Source: Pseudomonas nitroreducens (GTDB lineage Bacteria; Pseudomonadota; Gammaproteobacteria; Pseudomonadales; Pseudomonadaceae). From it: a DNA stretch of 64,000 nt. The translations under genes were made by a program, and so were the position numbers. Shown in pieces: positions 8,746 through 17,286 of this stretch. The stretch lies in assembly GCF_014204515.1 (NCBI RefSeq), contig NZ_JACHLI010000011.1:138793-202792 (forward strand), written 5' to 3'. The notes under the pieces were generated by a model, which was not told the DNA's origin, did no database searches, and saw only the letters and a list, made by a program, of their open reading frames with translations. Each line of letters opens with the position of its first letter. Within the stretch, counting starts at the first letter, position 1.

Positions 8746-9311
8746 CACGGCTGGAAATCCCCTCGTTGGGTCAGCAGGTCGCGCACCAGGTAGAGCGCGG
8801 CCAGGGCGCGTCCTTCGCTGAACTGCGCATGCTGGGCGAGGCTGGAAAGCTCGCGCAGGTTGATCTTGTCCACCCGCATCGGCTCGGGTTCGTCGCCGGG
8901 CAGGGTTTCTTCATAAAGGTCGCGCGCCAGCACCACCTGGATGCGCTGGCTCATGTAGCCGGGCGACAGCGACAGTTCGGTGATGTGCTCCAGCTGGCGG
9001 GCGCCGTAACCGGCTTCTTCCTTCAGCTCGCGGTTGGCGGCGTCGAGGATGTCCTCGCCCGGCTCCACCAGGCCCTTGGGCAGCGACAGCTGGTACTCGT
9101 CGACCCCGGCGCAGTATTCCTCCACCAGCACGGCGTGTTCGGCATCGAGCATGGCGATCACCATCACCGCGCCGTAACCCTGCCCCTTGCCCACCAGGCG
9201 CTCGTAGGTACGCTCGACGCCATTGGAGAAGCGCAGCTGCAGCTCCTCGACGGCGAACAGCCGGCTTCGGGCAACGATCTCGCGGGCGAGGACCGTGGGT
9301 TTCTGACGCAT
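8745..9311 (-). CDS. nudE: ADP compounds hydrolase NudE
   Basis: NudE is a Nudix hydrolase for ADP-ribose, NADH and Ap3A. The 188-residue protein carries a full Nudix box, GLVEPGEDILDAANRELKEE followed by AGY (the GX5EX7REUXEEXGU pattern), at about residues 83-105. The sequence YMSQRIQVVLARDL downstream is typical of NudE. It is the first gene of the nudE-cysQ pair and diverges from yrfG across 125 bases. On the opposite strand a TATGAT box at 9342 could serve yrfG. Confidence 0.94.
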   Translation of the reverse strand: MRQKPTVLAREIVARSRLFAVEELQLRFSNGVERTYERLVGKGQGYGAVMVIAMLDAEHAVLVEEYCAGVDEYQLSLPKGLVEPGEDILDAANRELKEEAGYGARQLEHITELSLSPGYMSQRIQVVLARDLYEETLPGDEPEPMRVDKINLRELSSLAQHAQFSEGRALAALYLVRDLLTQRGDFQP

Positions 9312-9436
9312 GGGGCAACTCCTGGGGGTGGCCGGGTCGGCTATGATAACCCGCCTTTCCCGATTCTCCGTGTCGGATATTGTGCCGAAGCCGCCGTGGC
9401 CCGCTGCAATTGCGACACCCTGTTGCCGAGCGCCCC

Positions 9437-10099
9437 ATGCCCCGCCTGCCCTGGAACCAGATCGACACCGTGCTCCTCGACATGGACGGCACCCTGCTCG
9501 ACCTGCATTTCGACAACCACTTCTGGCTCGAACACCTGCCCCGGCGCTATGCCGAGCACCACGGCATCAGCCGCGCGCAGGCCGACGCCGAGTTGCTGCC
9601 GCTGTTCCGTGACAACGCCGGGTTGCTCAACTGGTATTGCCTGGACTTCTGGAGCCGCGAGCTGAAGCTGTCGATCATGGACCTCAAGCACGAGGTCGCC
9701 GACCTCATCGCCCTGCGGCCGGACGCCGACTTCTTCCTCGCGCAGCTGCGCCAGCATGGCAAGCGCGCCGTGCTGATCACCAACGCGCACCGCGATTCGC
9801 TGTCGCTGAAGTTGCAGCGGGTAGAGCTGGCGCCCTGGTTCGACCGGCTGATCAGCTCCCACGACTACGGTTTCCCCAAGGAGGACCAGCAGTTCTGGCA
9901 AGCCCTGCAGGCAGACGTCGGCTTCGACCCGGCGCGCAGCCTGTTCATCGACGACAGCCTGCCGATCCTGCGCGCCGCGCGGACTTTCGGTATCGGTCAG
10001 TTGCTCGCGGTGCGCCAGCCGGACAGCCGCCAGGGGCCGAAGGACACCGAGGAATTCGCCGCCCAGGAAGACTACCGGGCGTTGCTGGAAGGCCTCTGA
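9437..10099 (+). CDS. yrfG: HAD-family GMP/IMP nucleotidase
   Basis: YrfG dephosphorylates GMP and IMP. The 220-residue protein has all haloacid dehalogenase motifs: LLDMDGTLLD at residues 11-20, LITNAHRDS in the middle (motif II), FPKEDQQFW with the motif III lysine, and FIDDSLPIL (motif IV). An upstream in-frame start at 9380 adds 19 residues with no homology; the ATG at 9437 gives the usual start. The order nudE/yrfG matches E. coli and P. aeruginosa (PA5176/PA5177, from memory). Confidence 0.92.
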   Translation: MPRLPWNQIDTVLLDMDGTLLDLHFDNHFWLEHLPRRYAEHHGISRAQADAELLPLFRDNAGLLNWYCLDFWSRELKLSIMDLKHEVADLIALRPDADFFLAQLRQHGKRAVLITNAHRDSLSLKLQRVELAPWFDRLISSHDYGFPKEDQQFWQALQADVGFDPARSLFIDDSLPILRAARTFGIGQLLAVRQPDSRQGPKDTEEFAAQEDYRALLEGL

Positions 10100-10119
10100 C
10101 TCCAGCAGGACAGAAACAG

Positions 10120-10144
10120 CGAGCCCGGCGCTGGGCCGGGCTCG
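10120..10144. terminator. Bidirectional hairpin between yrfG and the LysM gene
   Basis: CGAGCCCGG and CCGGGCTCG form a perfect nine-base stem around a seven-base loop, exactly between two convergent genes. There is no clear T-run on either side, so termination strength is uncertain. Confidence 0.6.
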
Positions 10145-10162
10145 TGGACTTGCAGGAACCGC

Positions 10163-10600
10163 TTATTCCGGAATCCGCAGCACCTGGCCGGGATAGATCT
10201 TGTCCGGATGGCTGAGCATCGGCTTGTTCGCCTCGAAAATCTTGTTGTAGAGGTTGGCATTGCCGTACTCGGCCTTGGCGATGGCGCTCAGGGTGTCGCC
10301 CTTCTTCACGGTGACGAAACGCGCTTCGGCGGCCGGGGTAGCGACAGTGATGTGGTCCTCCACGCCGGAGACACCCGCGACGTTGCCCAGGGCGAGGAGG
10401 ATCTTCTCCTTCTCTTCCTGGCTGGCGACCTCACCGGTGGCGATCACCTTGTCACCCTCGACGCTGACCTGGATGTTCGGATTACCCAGGCCGACCTTGG
10501 CGATGTGATCCTTGAGCGATTCGGCGGCTTGCGCCTCCTGGCCCACGATGCTTTCCCACAGCTTCTCGCCGGCTTCCTTAACAAACGCAAAAAGGCCCAT
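10163..10600 (-). CDS. lysM: BON + LysM domain protein (Kbp / YgaU-like)
   Basis: The 145-residue protein has a short amphipathic N-terminus, a BON domain at about residues 25-88 and a LysM domain at about 96-143 (VKKGDTLSAIAKAEYG...). This is the architecture of E. coli Kbp (YgaU), a cytoplasmic potassium-binding protein; LysM alone would suggest peptidoglycan binding, but no signal peptide is visible. The start was set at the ATG of MGLFAFVKEAGEKLW (10600) with GGAG before it; a longer frame to 10705 has no domain. It is divergent from a LysR gene. Confidence 0.88.
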   Translation of the reverse strand: MGLFAFVKEAGEKLWESIVGQEAQAAESLKDHIAKVGLGNPNIQVSVEGDKVIATGEVASQEEKEKILLALGNVAGVSGVEDHITVATPAAEARFVTVKKGDTLSAIAKAEYGNANLYNKIFEANKPMLSHPDKIYPGQVLRIPE

Positions 10601-10749
10601 TTCCACTCTCCTACGGTTACAGTGACAGGCGGCCGGCATTGGGCAGGCCGCGCGCCACTGGAGTCTAGTCGGCGAGATCGCCGGAGCCTGCCGGATTAAT
10701 CCCAAACTGTTGCCAACCGACAGAATGTCGTCATCGGAGCCCTCCGCCG

Positions 10750-11649
10750 TTGGACATCAAGCAACTGAAATTCCTCTGCGCCCTGGACGAGACGCGGCAC
10801 TTCGGCCAGGCGGCGGCGCGCTGTCACGTCACCCAGCCCACCCTGTCGATGCGCCTGCGCAGCCTGGAGGAAGAGCTGGGGCTGGAGCTGGTGCGCCGCG
10901 GCCAGCGCTTCGAAGGCTTCACCGAGGCCGGTGAACGCGTGCTGGCCTGGGCCCGCAGCCTGCTGGCGGCCCACGACGGGCTCTACGCCGAAGCGGCCGC
11001 CTGCCGCGGCCAGCTGGTCGGCACCCTGCGCCTGGGGCTGGTGCCATTGGCGGGCTTCGACCCGATGCAGCTGATCGAGCTGTTCGCCCAGCGCCACCCG
11101 GAGCTGCGCTTCCAACTGTTCGCCCTGAGCTCGGAGAACATCCTCGAAGGCCTGGGACGCAACCAGCTGGACCTCGGCCTTTCTTATCTGGACCGCATCG
11201 ACCGCGAGCACTTCGAAGGCCTGGAGTTGGCCGCCACGCGCATGGGCCTGCTGCACGACCGCCGGCACTTCCAGATCGACGGGCCGAGCCTGAGCTGGGA
11301 CGAGCTGGTGGAGCTGCCGCTGGGCCTGCTCTCGGCCGGCATGCACTTTCGCCAGTCGATCGACCATGGCTTCCGCAGCCGCGGCCTGACACCCCAGCCG
11401 CGCCTGGAAACCGACGCCGTGCACCAGCTGCTGCAGGCTGTCGAACGCGGCCTGTGCTGCGCGATCATGCCGCTGGGCAGCGGGCTGGACGCCCAGGGCG
11501 AGCACTTCGTCCTCACCCCCATCGACGACGCCCGCACCCTCTCGCCGCTGGGCCTCATCCAGCGCCGCAGCGAGCCGCGCTCGGCGCTGGCCGAGGCCTG
11601 CTTCCGCGAAGCAGCCGCTCTATTGGGCACCTCGGCGGCCGACCGATAA
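10750..11649 (+). CDS. LysR-family transcriptional regulator next to formate dehydrogenase genes
   Basis: The 299-residue protein has a LysR winged helix-turn-helix at residues 1-60 (FGQAAARCHVTQPTLSMRL) and a substrate-binding effector domain from about residue 88. The start is a TTG at 10750, which yields the standard start MDIKQLKFL; no ATG is available there. It lies 93 bases before fdhD, on the same strand, and probably controls the fdhD-fdhF set or itself. In P. aeruginosa the same order is PA5179-PA5181 (from memory). The ligand is unknown. Confidence 0.9.
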   Translation: MDIKQLKFLCALDETRHFGQAAARCHVTQPTLSMRLRSLEEELGLELVRRGQRFEGFTEAGERVLAWARSLLAAHDGLYAEAAACRGQLVGTLRLGLVPLAGFDPMQLIELFAQRHPELRFQLFALSSENILEGLGRNQLDLGLSYLDRIDREHFEGLELAATRMGLLHDRRHFQIDGPSLSWDELVELPLGLLSAGMHFRQSIDHGFRSRGLTPQPRLETDAVHQLLQAVERGLCCAIMPLGSGLDAQGEHFVLTPIDDARTLSPLGLIQRRSEPRSALAEACFREAAALLGTSAADR

Positions 11650-11742
11650 ACGCCATCTATCACGACATCGACAGCACCCATTAGACGCTCCCGGCGCATC
11701 GGCCTAGGCTGGCCTTATTACTAGAACCACAGGGCTCAGCCC

Positions 11743-12579
11743 ATGCCTTGCCTGATCGCCCGCCCGGCTCCTGCCGATGTCCGGGCTGCCGTCGTGCCTG
11801 CCGACGGCTACGCCTATGCCGAACTCACCCCGCTGAGCGATACCGGCCGCGCCGCGCTGGCCGACGAAGTCGCCCTGGCCATCGCCTACAACGGCCTCAG
11901 CCAGGCGGTGATGATGGTCTCGCCGGGCGACCTGGAAGACTTCGTCCACGGCTTCAGCCTCGGCGCCGGCCTCGTCGAGTCCATCGACGATATCTATGAC
12001 ATCCGCCTTACACCCCACGGTGACGCTATCGCCGCCGAGGTACAGGTGAGCAGCCGCGCCTTCTGGAACCTCAAGCAACAGCGCCGCCAACTGGCCGGCA
12101 ACACCGGCTGCGGCCTGTGCGGCGTCGAGGCGCTGGACCAGGCGCTGCCGAAACTGGCCTTGCTCGCCCCCACGCCACTGCCGCCAGCGGACCACCTCAA
12201 GGGCCTGCGCGACCGCATCGACGCCGCCCAGCAGATCGCCCGTCGCAGCGGCGCGTTGCATGCCGCATTGTTCGTCGACGGCGCAGGCGATATCCGCCTG
12301 TGCCGCGAGGACATCGGTCGGCACAACGCACTGGACAAGCTGGTCGGCGCTCTCAAGCGCCAGCGCCTGGACCTGCGCGCGGGCTTCGCCGTAGTCACCA
12401 GCCGCTGCAGCCTGGAACTTATCCACAAGGCGGTGCGCGCCGGCCTGCCGACGCTGGTCAGCCTGTCCGCCCCCACCGCCCTCACCGTGCAGTGGGCCCG
12501 CGAGCACAACCTGAACCTGATCCACCTGCCCCATCGCAATGCGCCCCGGGTCTACAGCCCGGCGCCACAAGCCGTCTGA
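11743..12579 (+). CDS. fdhD: Formate dehydrogenase accessory sulfurtransferase
   Basis: FdhD passes sulfur from IscS to the bis-MGD molybdenum cofactor before insertion into formate dehydrogenase. The 278-residue protein contains the essential CxxC loop in GCGLCGVEALD at about residues 122-132. The nucleotide-binding blocks follow (EDIGRHNALDKL near residue 190 and TSRCSLELIHKA near 222). It is followed 13 bases later by the formate dehydrogenase gene, so the two are one transcript. The start ATG at 11743 is the only good one. Confidence 0.95.
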   Translation: MPCLIARPAPADVRAAVVPADGYAYAELTPLSDTGRAALADEVALAIAYNGLSQAVMMVSPGDLEDFVHGFSLGAGLVESIDDIYDIRLTPHGDAIAAEVQVSSRAFWNLKQQRRQLAGNTGCGLCGVEALDQALPKLALLAPTPLPPADHLKGLRDRIDAAQQIARRSGALHAALFVDGAGDIRLCREDIGRHNALDKLVGALKRQRLDLRAGFAVVTSRCSLELIHKAVRAGLPTLVSLSAPTALTVQWAREHNLNLIHLPHRNAPRVYSPAPQAV

Positions 12580-12592
12580 CAGAGAGCCGCCC

Positions 12593-14914
12593 ATGAGCCT
12601 GCAACAGGAAAACCCCCGCTACCAACCCTACAAGGGTGCCGCCGCCGGCTGGGGCGCACTGATCAGCGTCACGCGCTTCTGGCTGGACAGCAAGCAACCG
12701 TTCAAGAACCTCCGTGCGCTGCTCAAGACCAACCAGAACGGCGGTTTCGACTGCCCCGGCTGTGCCTGGGGCGACTCCCCCGAAGACGGCCGGGTGAAGT
12801 TCTGCGAAAACGGCGCCAAGGCGGTGAACTGGGAAGCCACCAAGCGCCGTGTCGACGCGCCCTTCTTCGCCCGCCACAGCGTCACTTCGCTGCGCCAGCA
12901 GAGCGACTACTGGCTCGAATACCAGGGCCGGCTCACCGAACCGATGCGCTATGACCCGGCCACTGACCGCTACCTGCCGATCGACTGGGACGACGCCTTC
13001 GCCCTCATCGCCCAGCACCTGAACGCGCTGGAAAGCCCCGACCAGGCCGAGTTCTACACCTCCGGCCGGGCCAGCAACGAGGCGGCCTACCTCTACCAGC
13101 TGTTCGTCCGCGCCTTCGGCACCAACAATTTCCCCGACTGCTCGAACATGTGCCACGAGGCCAGCGGCGTCGCCCTGGGCCAGAGCGTTGGTGTCGGCAA
13201 GGGCACCGTGACCTTTGCCGACTTCGAGCACAGCGACGCGATCTTCGTCTTCGGCCAGAACCCCGGCACCAACCACCCACGCATGCTCGAACCGCTGCGC
13301 GAGGCGGTGAAGCGCGGCGCCCAGGTGGTCGCCTTCAACCCGCTCAAGGAGCGCGGCCTGGAACGCTTCCAGCACCCGCAGCACGCGCTGGAAATGCTCA
13401 CCAACGGCTCCGAGCCGCTGAACACCGCGTTCTTCCGCCCGGCACTGGGCGGCGACATGGCCGCCGTGCGCGGCATCGCCAAGTTCCTTTTGCAGTGGGA
13501 GCGCGAGGCCCAGGCCAAGGGCGAGCCGGCGGTGTTCGACCATGAGTTCATCGCCGAACACACCCAGGGTGTCGACGGCTACCTCGCGCAGCTGGACGCC
13601 ACCAGTTGGGAACACATCGTCCAGCAGTCGGGCCTGAGCCTGGAGGAAATCGAACAGGCGGCGCTGATGTACCGCCGCGCCGAGCGGGTGATCGTGTGCT
13701 GGGCGATGGGCATCACCCAGCACCACCATTCGGTGCCGACCATCCAGGAAATCGTCGCCCTGCAACTGCTGCGCGGCAACCTCGGGCGCCCCGGCGCCGG
13801 CCTCTGCCCGGTGCGCGGCCACAGCAACGTACAGGGCGACCGCACCATGGGCATCAACGACCGGCCGCCGGTGGCGCTGCTGGACTCCCTGGAAAAACGC
13901 TTCGGCTTCAAGGTGCCGCGCGACAACGGCCACAACACCGTCGAGGCCATCAACGCCATGCTCCAGGGCGAGGCCAAGGTCTTCATCGGCCTGGGCGGCA
14001 ACTTCGCCCAGGCCACCCCGGACAGCCCACGCACCCACCGAGCCCTGGAAAGCTGCCAGCTGACCGTGCAGATCAGCACCAAGCTCAACCGCAGCCACCT
14101 CACCGTCGGCGGCGATGCGCTGATCCTGCCGTGCCTGGGCCGCACCGACATCGACCGCCAGGCCGAAGGTCCGCAGGCAATCACCGTGGAAGATTCCTTC
14201 AGCATGATCCACGCATCGTTCGGCCAGCTGGAGCCGTCGTCGAAGCAGATGCGCTCGGAGCCGGCCATCATCGCCGGCATCGCCAAGGCCACCCTGGGCA
14301 ACCACCCGGTGGACTGGGACGCAATGATCGCCAACTACGACCGCATCCGCGATCTGATCGCCGACACCATTCCCGGCTTCAGCGACTTCAACCGTCGCGT
14401 GGCGCACCCGGGCGGCTTCTACCTGGGCAACCCCGCCGGCGCACGGCGCTGGAATACCGCCAGCGGCAAGGCCAACTTCCACCATCACCCGCTGCCGGCC
14501 GACCTGATCCACGAGAAGATCCGCAAATCCGGGCAGGAGCCGCATCTGATCCTGCAGACGCTGCGCTCCCACGACCAGTACAACACCACCATCTACGGCC
14601 TGGACGACCGCTACCGCGGCGTGCGCGGCCAGCGCGAGGTGGTTTTCGCCAACGAAGCGGACATCCGCCGCCTGGGCTTCGAGCCGGGCGAGAAGGTCGA
14701 CCTGCTGTCGCTGTGGGACGATGGCGTGGAGCGCCGGGTGCACGGTTTCACCCTGCTGGCCTTCGACATCCCCGCCGGCCAGGCCGCCGCCTACTACCCG
14801 GAGACCAACCCGCTGGTGCCGCTGGAAAGCCACGGCGTGGGCAGCCACACGCCGACCTCCAAGTTCGTCGCCATCCGCTTCGAGAAGGCTCGGCCGAGCA
14901 AGCGGATCGCCTGA
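12593..14914 (+). CDS. Molybdopterin oxidoreductase, FdhF/YdeP family
   Basis: This 773-residue enzyme belongs to the bis-MGD oxidoreductases related to formate dehydrogenase H and E. coli YdeP. The N-terminus has only a CPGCAW pair, not the full four-cysteine [4Fe-4S] motif of FdhF, and no in-frame TGA, so it is not a selenoprotein. Cofactor-binding blocks are visible: YTSGRASNEAAYL near residue 157, then FGQNPGTNHPRML and CPVRGHSNVQGDRTMG. An in-frame start at 12539 overlaps fdhD; ATG 12593 follows GAGAG. Formate is the usual annotation, but YdeP in E. coli is linked to acid resistance, so the substrate is open. Confidence 0.9.
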   Translation: MSLQQENPRYQPYKGAAAGWGALISVTRFWLDSKQPFKNLRALLKTNQNGGFDCPGCAWGDSPEDGRVKFCENGAKAVNWEATKRRVDAPFFARHSVTSLRQQSDYWLEYQGRLTEPMRYDPATDRYLPIDWDDAFALIAQHLNALESPDQAEFYTSGRASNEAAYLYQLFVRAFGTNNFPDCSNMCHEASGVALGQSVGVGKGTVTFADFEHSDAIFVFGQNPGTNHPRMLEPLREAVKRGAQVVAFNPLKERGLERFQHPQHALEMLTNGSEPLNTAFFRPALGGDMAAVRGIAKFLLQWEREAQAKGEPAVFDHEFIAEHTQGVDGYLAQLDATSWEHIVQQSGLSLEEIEQAALMYRRAERVIVCWAMGITQHHHSVPTIQEIVALQLLRGNLGRPGAGLCPVRGHSNVQGDRTMGINDRPPVALLDSLEKRFGFKVPRDNGHNTVEAINAMLQGEAKVFIGLGGNFAQATPDSPRTHRALESCQLTVQISTKLNRSHLTVGGDALILPCLGRTDIDRQAEGPQAITVEDSFSMIHASFGQLEPSSKQMRSEPAIIAGIAKATLGNHPVDWDAMIANYDRIRDLIADTIPGFSDFNRRVAHPGGFYLGNPAGARRWNTASGKANFHHHPLPADLIHEKIRKSGQEPHLILQTLRSHDQYNTTIYGLDDRYRGVRGQREVVFANEADIRRLGFEPGEKVDLLSLWDDGVERRVHGFTLLAFDIPAGQAAAYYPETNPLVPLESHGVGSHTPTSKFVAIRFEKARPSKRIA

Positions 14915-14958
14915 CGCCCTCCTGCGGCGCTCCGTCCGGGGCGCCGCCGCCAGTTCCC

Positions 14959-15030
14959 GTTCGCGAGCAAGCTCGCTCCTGCAAAAAGCCGCACTGGTAT
15001 GCCCTTCGTAGGAGCGAGCTTGCTCGCGAA
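14959..15030. repeat. Inverted REP pair downstream of the formate dehydrogenase
   Basis: Two near-perfect REP cores face each other (14959-14982 and 15008-15030), separated by 25 bases, and can fold into a 22-bp stem. It is the probable transcript end of the fdhD operon. Confidence 0.9.
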
Positions 15031-15353
15031 GCCTTTCTGCGGGCGCGCAAGTGCCGCGTCCGCAGAAAAATCCGCCAGACACACATCAAGTAGGAAGAGA
15101 CTGAAAGGTAAACTCGGAATGGACGGGGACTTTTCGTGAAAAGCCATCATTTCAATGGCATTTTGTGAGAAAAGCACGCCAAAATCGGAACCCCGGAATA
15201 ACACTCAGACTGCCCAAAATCGAAAAAGTTCTGACCATAAATCAATTACTTGCATTCTTTGATGAAAGTCGTGTTACTCGTCGGAACCCCCTTGTCAGAG
15301 CCTTCGCACAAACAGAGGATCGCCACCAACATCCCCACAGAGAGATCCTCTCT
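15031..15353 (+). promoter_or_regulatory. AT-rich leader of the glycine-zipper gene, with a hairpin over the start site
   Basis: The stretch is richer in A+T than its surroundings and codes for nothing convincing. AGAGGATC at 15314-15321 pairs perfectly with GATCCTCT at 15344-15351, two bases before the ATG at 15354. This would enclose the ribosome binding site in a stem. The rest probably holds the promoter, but no clear -35/-10 pair could be assigned. Confidence 0.45.
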
Positions 15354-15863
15354 ATGAAGTACTCCTCGATGCTCCTGTTGTCCCTCGCGCTGGTCGGTGG
15401 CACCGCCTTCGCCGGCGGCGACACCCGTGCCGGCGTCGGTGGCGCCCTGGGCGGGGTATTGGGTTCGGTGGTCGGCGACGCAGTCGGCGGCAGCACCGGC
15501 GCAGCCATCGGCAGCGGCCTGGGTGGCGCAGCCGGCGGCGCAGTCGGCGCCCGCCACGGCAACAAGACCGAAGCCGCCATCGGCGGTGGCCTGGGCGCGG
15601 CCGGTGGCCAGGTGCTGGGCAACAAGATGGGCGGCACCACGGGCGGCCTGATCGGCGCGGCCCTTGGCGGCGGCGCCGGCGGCGCACTGGGCAACCATTA
15701 CGCCGACAGCAACCGCGACGACGATGACGACCGCAACTACCGTCGCGCCCGCTACGACGACCGCCGTCACTACGACCGTCGCCATTACGATCGCCGCTGG
15801 CACGACAACGGCCGCCATCGCGGCTGGTACAAGCACAAGCATCATCACCGCGACTGGGATTGA
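15354..15863 (+). CDS. Exported glycine-zipper protein with charged His/Arg/Asp tail
   Basis: The 169-residue protein has a signal peptide (residues 1-20, ending TAFA). A long glycine-zipper region of GxxxG repeats spans about residues 23-115 (GGALGGVLGSVVGDAVGG and later copies). The tail of about 50 residues is rich in Asp, Arg, Tyr and His, with RRHYDRRHYDRR followed by KHKHHHRDWD. Glycine-zipper proteins of this sort sit in the outer membrane or periplasm; the tail may bind metal or negatively charged polymers. A paralogue follows at 15986. An in-frame start at 15165 lacks a ribosome binding site. Function is unknown. Confidence 0.85.
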   Translation: MKYSSMLLLSLALVGGTAFAGGDTRAGVGGALGGVLGSVVGDAVGGSTGAAIGSGLGGAAGGAVGARHGNKTEAAIGGGLGAAGGQVLGNKMGGTTGGLIGAALGGGAGGALGNHYADSNRDDDDDRNYRRARYDDRRHYDRRHYDRRWHDNGRHRGWYKHKHHHRDWD

Positions 15864-15908
15864 TCCAGGGCATAGCGCCGCTGATCCATTGATCCGCACG
15901 TCGACCGT

Positions 15909-15940
15909 CAGCCGGGCAGACATTGCCCGGCTGTTTTGTG
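15909..15940 (+). terminator. Terminator after the first glycine-zipper gene
   Basis: CAGCCGGGCA (15909-15918) pairs perfectly with TGCCCGGCTG (15924-15933) over a five-base loop and is followed by TTTTGT. It separates the two paralogous genes, so they are probably transcribed separately or with attenuation. Confidence 0.85.
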
Positions 15941-15985
15941 TGCAGGACAATTTCCTCATCTCCACCCTACATTCAGGTTCGCAAC

Positions 15986-16417
15986 ATGCGTAAGACTCTT
16001 TCTGTTCTGGCACTGGCCCTGCTGGCCAGCCATGCCGTGGCCGACGACACCAAGACCGCCATCGGCGGCGGTGTGGGCGGCGCCCTCGGCAACGTGGTCG
16101 GCGGCGCCCTGGGCGGCTCCACTGGTGCGGCCATCGGCGCCGGTGTAGGCGGTGCAGCGGGCGGCGCGATGGGCGCGAAGAACGGCAACAAGACCGAGGC
16201 CGCCATCGGCGGTGGCCTGGGCGCGGCCGGCGGCTCGGTGATCGGCAACAAGGTCGGCGGCTCCACCGGTGGCGCCATCGGCGCGGGCCTGGGCGGCGCA
16301 GCCGGCGGCGCGCTGGGCAACCACCTGGCGGGCGACAAGGACGACAGTCACCACAGCGGCAGCCACCACAAGGGCAAGGGCCACTACAAGCACAAACACA
16401 AGCACCACGACGACTGA
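15986..16417 (+). CDS. Exported glycine-zipper protein with Lys/His tail (paralogue)
   Basis: The 143-residue protein has a signal peptide (about 18 residues, ending SHAVA). Its glycine-zipper region is nearly identical in pattern to the gene before it; both share the block GNKTEAAIGGGLGAAGG. The tail differs: DDSHHSGSHHKGKGHYKHKH, with no Arg/Asp repeats. The start at ATG 15986 gives the signal peptide; the frame is open to 15923. The pair looks like a tandem duplication whose tails have diverged. Function is unknown. Confidence 0.85.
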   Translation: MRKTLSVLALALLASHAVADDTKTAIGGGVGGALGNVVGGALGGSTGAAIGAGVGGAAGGAMGAKNGNKTEAAIGGGLGAAGGSVIGNKVGGSTGGAIGAGLGGAAGGALGNHLAGDKDDSHHSGSHHKGKGHYKHKHKHHDD

Positions 16418-16430
16418 CAGATGCACCTGT

Positions 16431-16460
16431 GAAAAAGCCCGCCGATTGGCGGGCTTTTTC
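16431..16460. terminator. Strong bidirectional terminator
   Basis: GAAAAAGCCCGCC...GGCGGGCTTTTTC is a perfect 13-base inverted repeat around a four-base loop, with A-run and T-run on the two sides. It ends both the glycine-zipper gene and the opposing DUF2087 gene. Confidence 0.95.
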
Positions 16461-16476
16461 GTTTCACATCGACCGA

Positions 16477-17082
16477 TCAGGCTGGCAGGCAGGACAGCAA
16501 CGCCCCCAACTCCGCGGGCGGCCGCCTTTCGATGCGCCGGTATTGCGCACCATCATCGGTACGCGCCAGCCAGCCGCCGTCGACCAGCGCGCGGCGCAGC
16601 AGGAGGTGATCGCCCAGCCGTTCCTGGGCCTGCAACAGCTGGTTGAGCGACTTCTCATCCCAGTGCTCGCGTGCCGGCAGCCGCGACCACAACACCCAGA
16701 GGCAGGCCTCGCGGTGGCTGTGCTTCTTCGGCCAGCGTTGCAGGCAGCCGGTGTCATCGAAGTAGCGCCGCCACTGCTCGACACGACGGAAATCCACCGC
16801 AGCGGCCGGCTCGGGCTCCCGCGCCAGGCGCGTAGCGGCCTCGTGACTGGCGCGCAGCGCCTGGTAATTGCGGAAACCGACCGCGCGGGCCAGCAGGTTG
16901 AGCATCTCGACATGGCCGGGGCGCTCGGGCGCTTCGTCGAGCTGGCGCGTCAGCGCCTTCGCCAGGGCGGAGATATCGGGGGCATGGTAGGGCAAGCGTT
17001 GCCTGGACACAGTGCAATCCTCGTTGCGTGCCAAGACCTCGCGCAGGAGGTTATCGGGGGTCGCCGAATTCCGATGCGGCAC
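16477..17082 (-). CDS. DUF2087 domain protein
   Basis: The 201-residue cytoplasmic protein has an unrecognised helical N-terminal half (SALAKALTRQLDEAP, then a LLARAVGFRNYQALRASH segment). The C-terminal DUF2087 domain is at about residues 110-190: RWPKKHSHREACLWVLWSRL, then LNQLLQ, then RRALVDGGWLART. DUF2087 is a winged-helix-like domain often found with transcription regulators; the ligand or target is unknown. The middle segment resembles the short helical unit seen in some plasmid/mobilisation proteins, but I would not assign it. The start is the ATG at 17082. Confidence 0.75.
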   Translation of the reverse strand: MPHRNSATPDNLLREVLARNEDCTVSRQRLPYHAPDISALAKALTRQLDEAPERPGHVEMLNLLARAVGFRNYQALRASHEAATRLAREPEPAAAVDFRRVEQWRRYFDDTGCLQRWPKKHSHREACLWVLWSRLPAREHWDEKSLNQLLQAQERLGDHLLLRRALVDGGWLARTDDGAQYRRIERRPPAELGALLSCLPA

Positions 17083-17286
17083 TGAAGGAAATGTGTCGGA
17101 TCGTCAAAGCTGCGGGGAACCGCGCGGCAGGTTTAGCGCTCTCCATACGGAGGCGGCGACGCCTGGGTGAACTGCCGACCGGCGGTCAGCATAGGCCGGA
17201 CGCCCATCCCGGACAAGCCCCGTGCCATACCGTCAGGCTGGTATAGGCTTGGCGGGCAGGGATCATCGAGCACAAGGAGTCTTTTC

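Noticed and set aside
12593..14914. Selenocysteine formate dehydrogenase
   Set aside because: The frame has no internal TGA, and the N-terminal cysteine motif is the YdeP-type pair, so it is a non-selenium member.
14959..15030. Repeated REP hairpins considered as a CRISPR-like array
   Set aside because: Copies are paired in opposite directions with irregular spacing and there are no spacers of constant length. They are REP elements.
12482..15082. Minus-strand frame of 866 codons opposite the formate dehydrogenase gene
   Set aside because: Shadow of the molybdopterin enzyme; composition-driven, no ribosome binding site and no homology.
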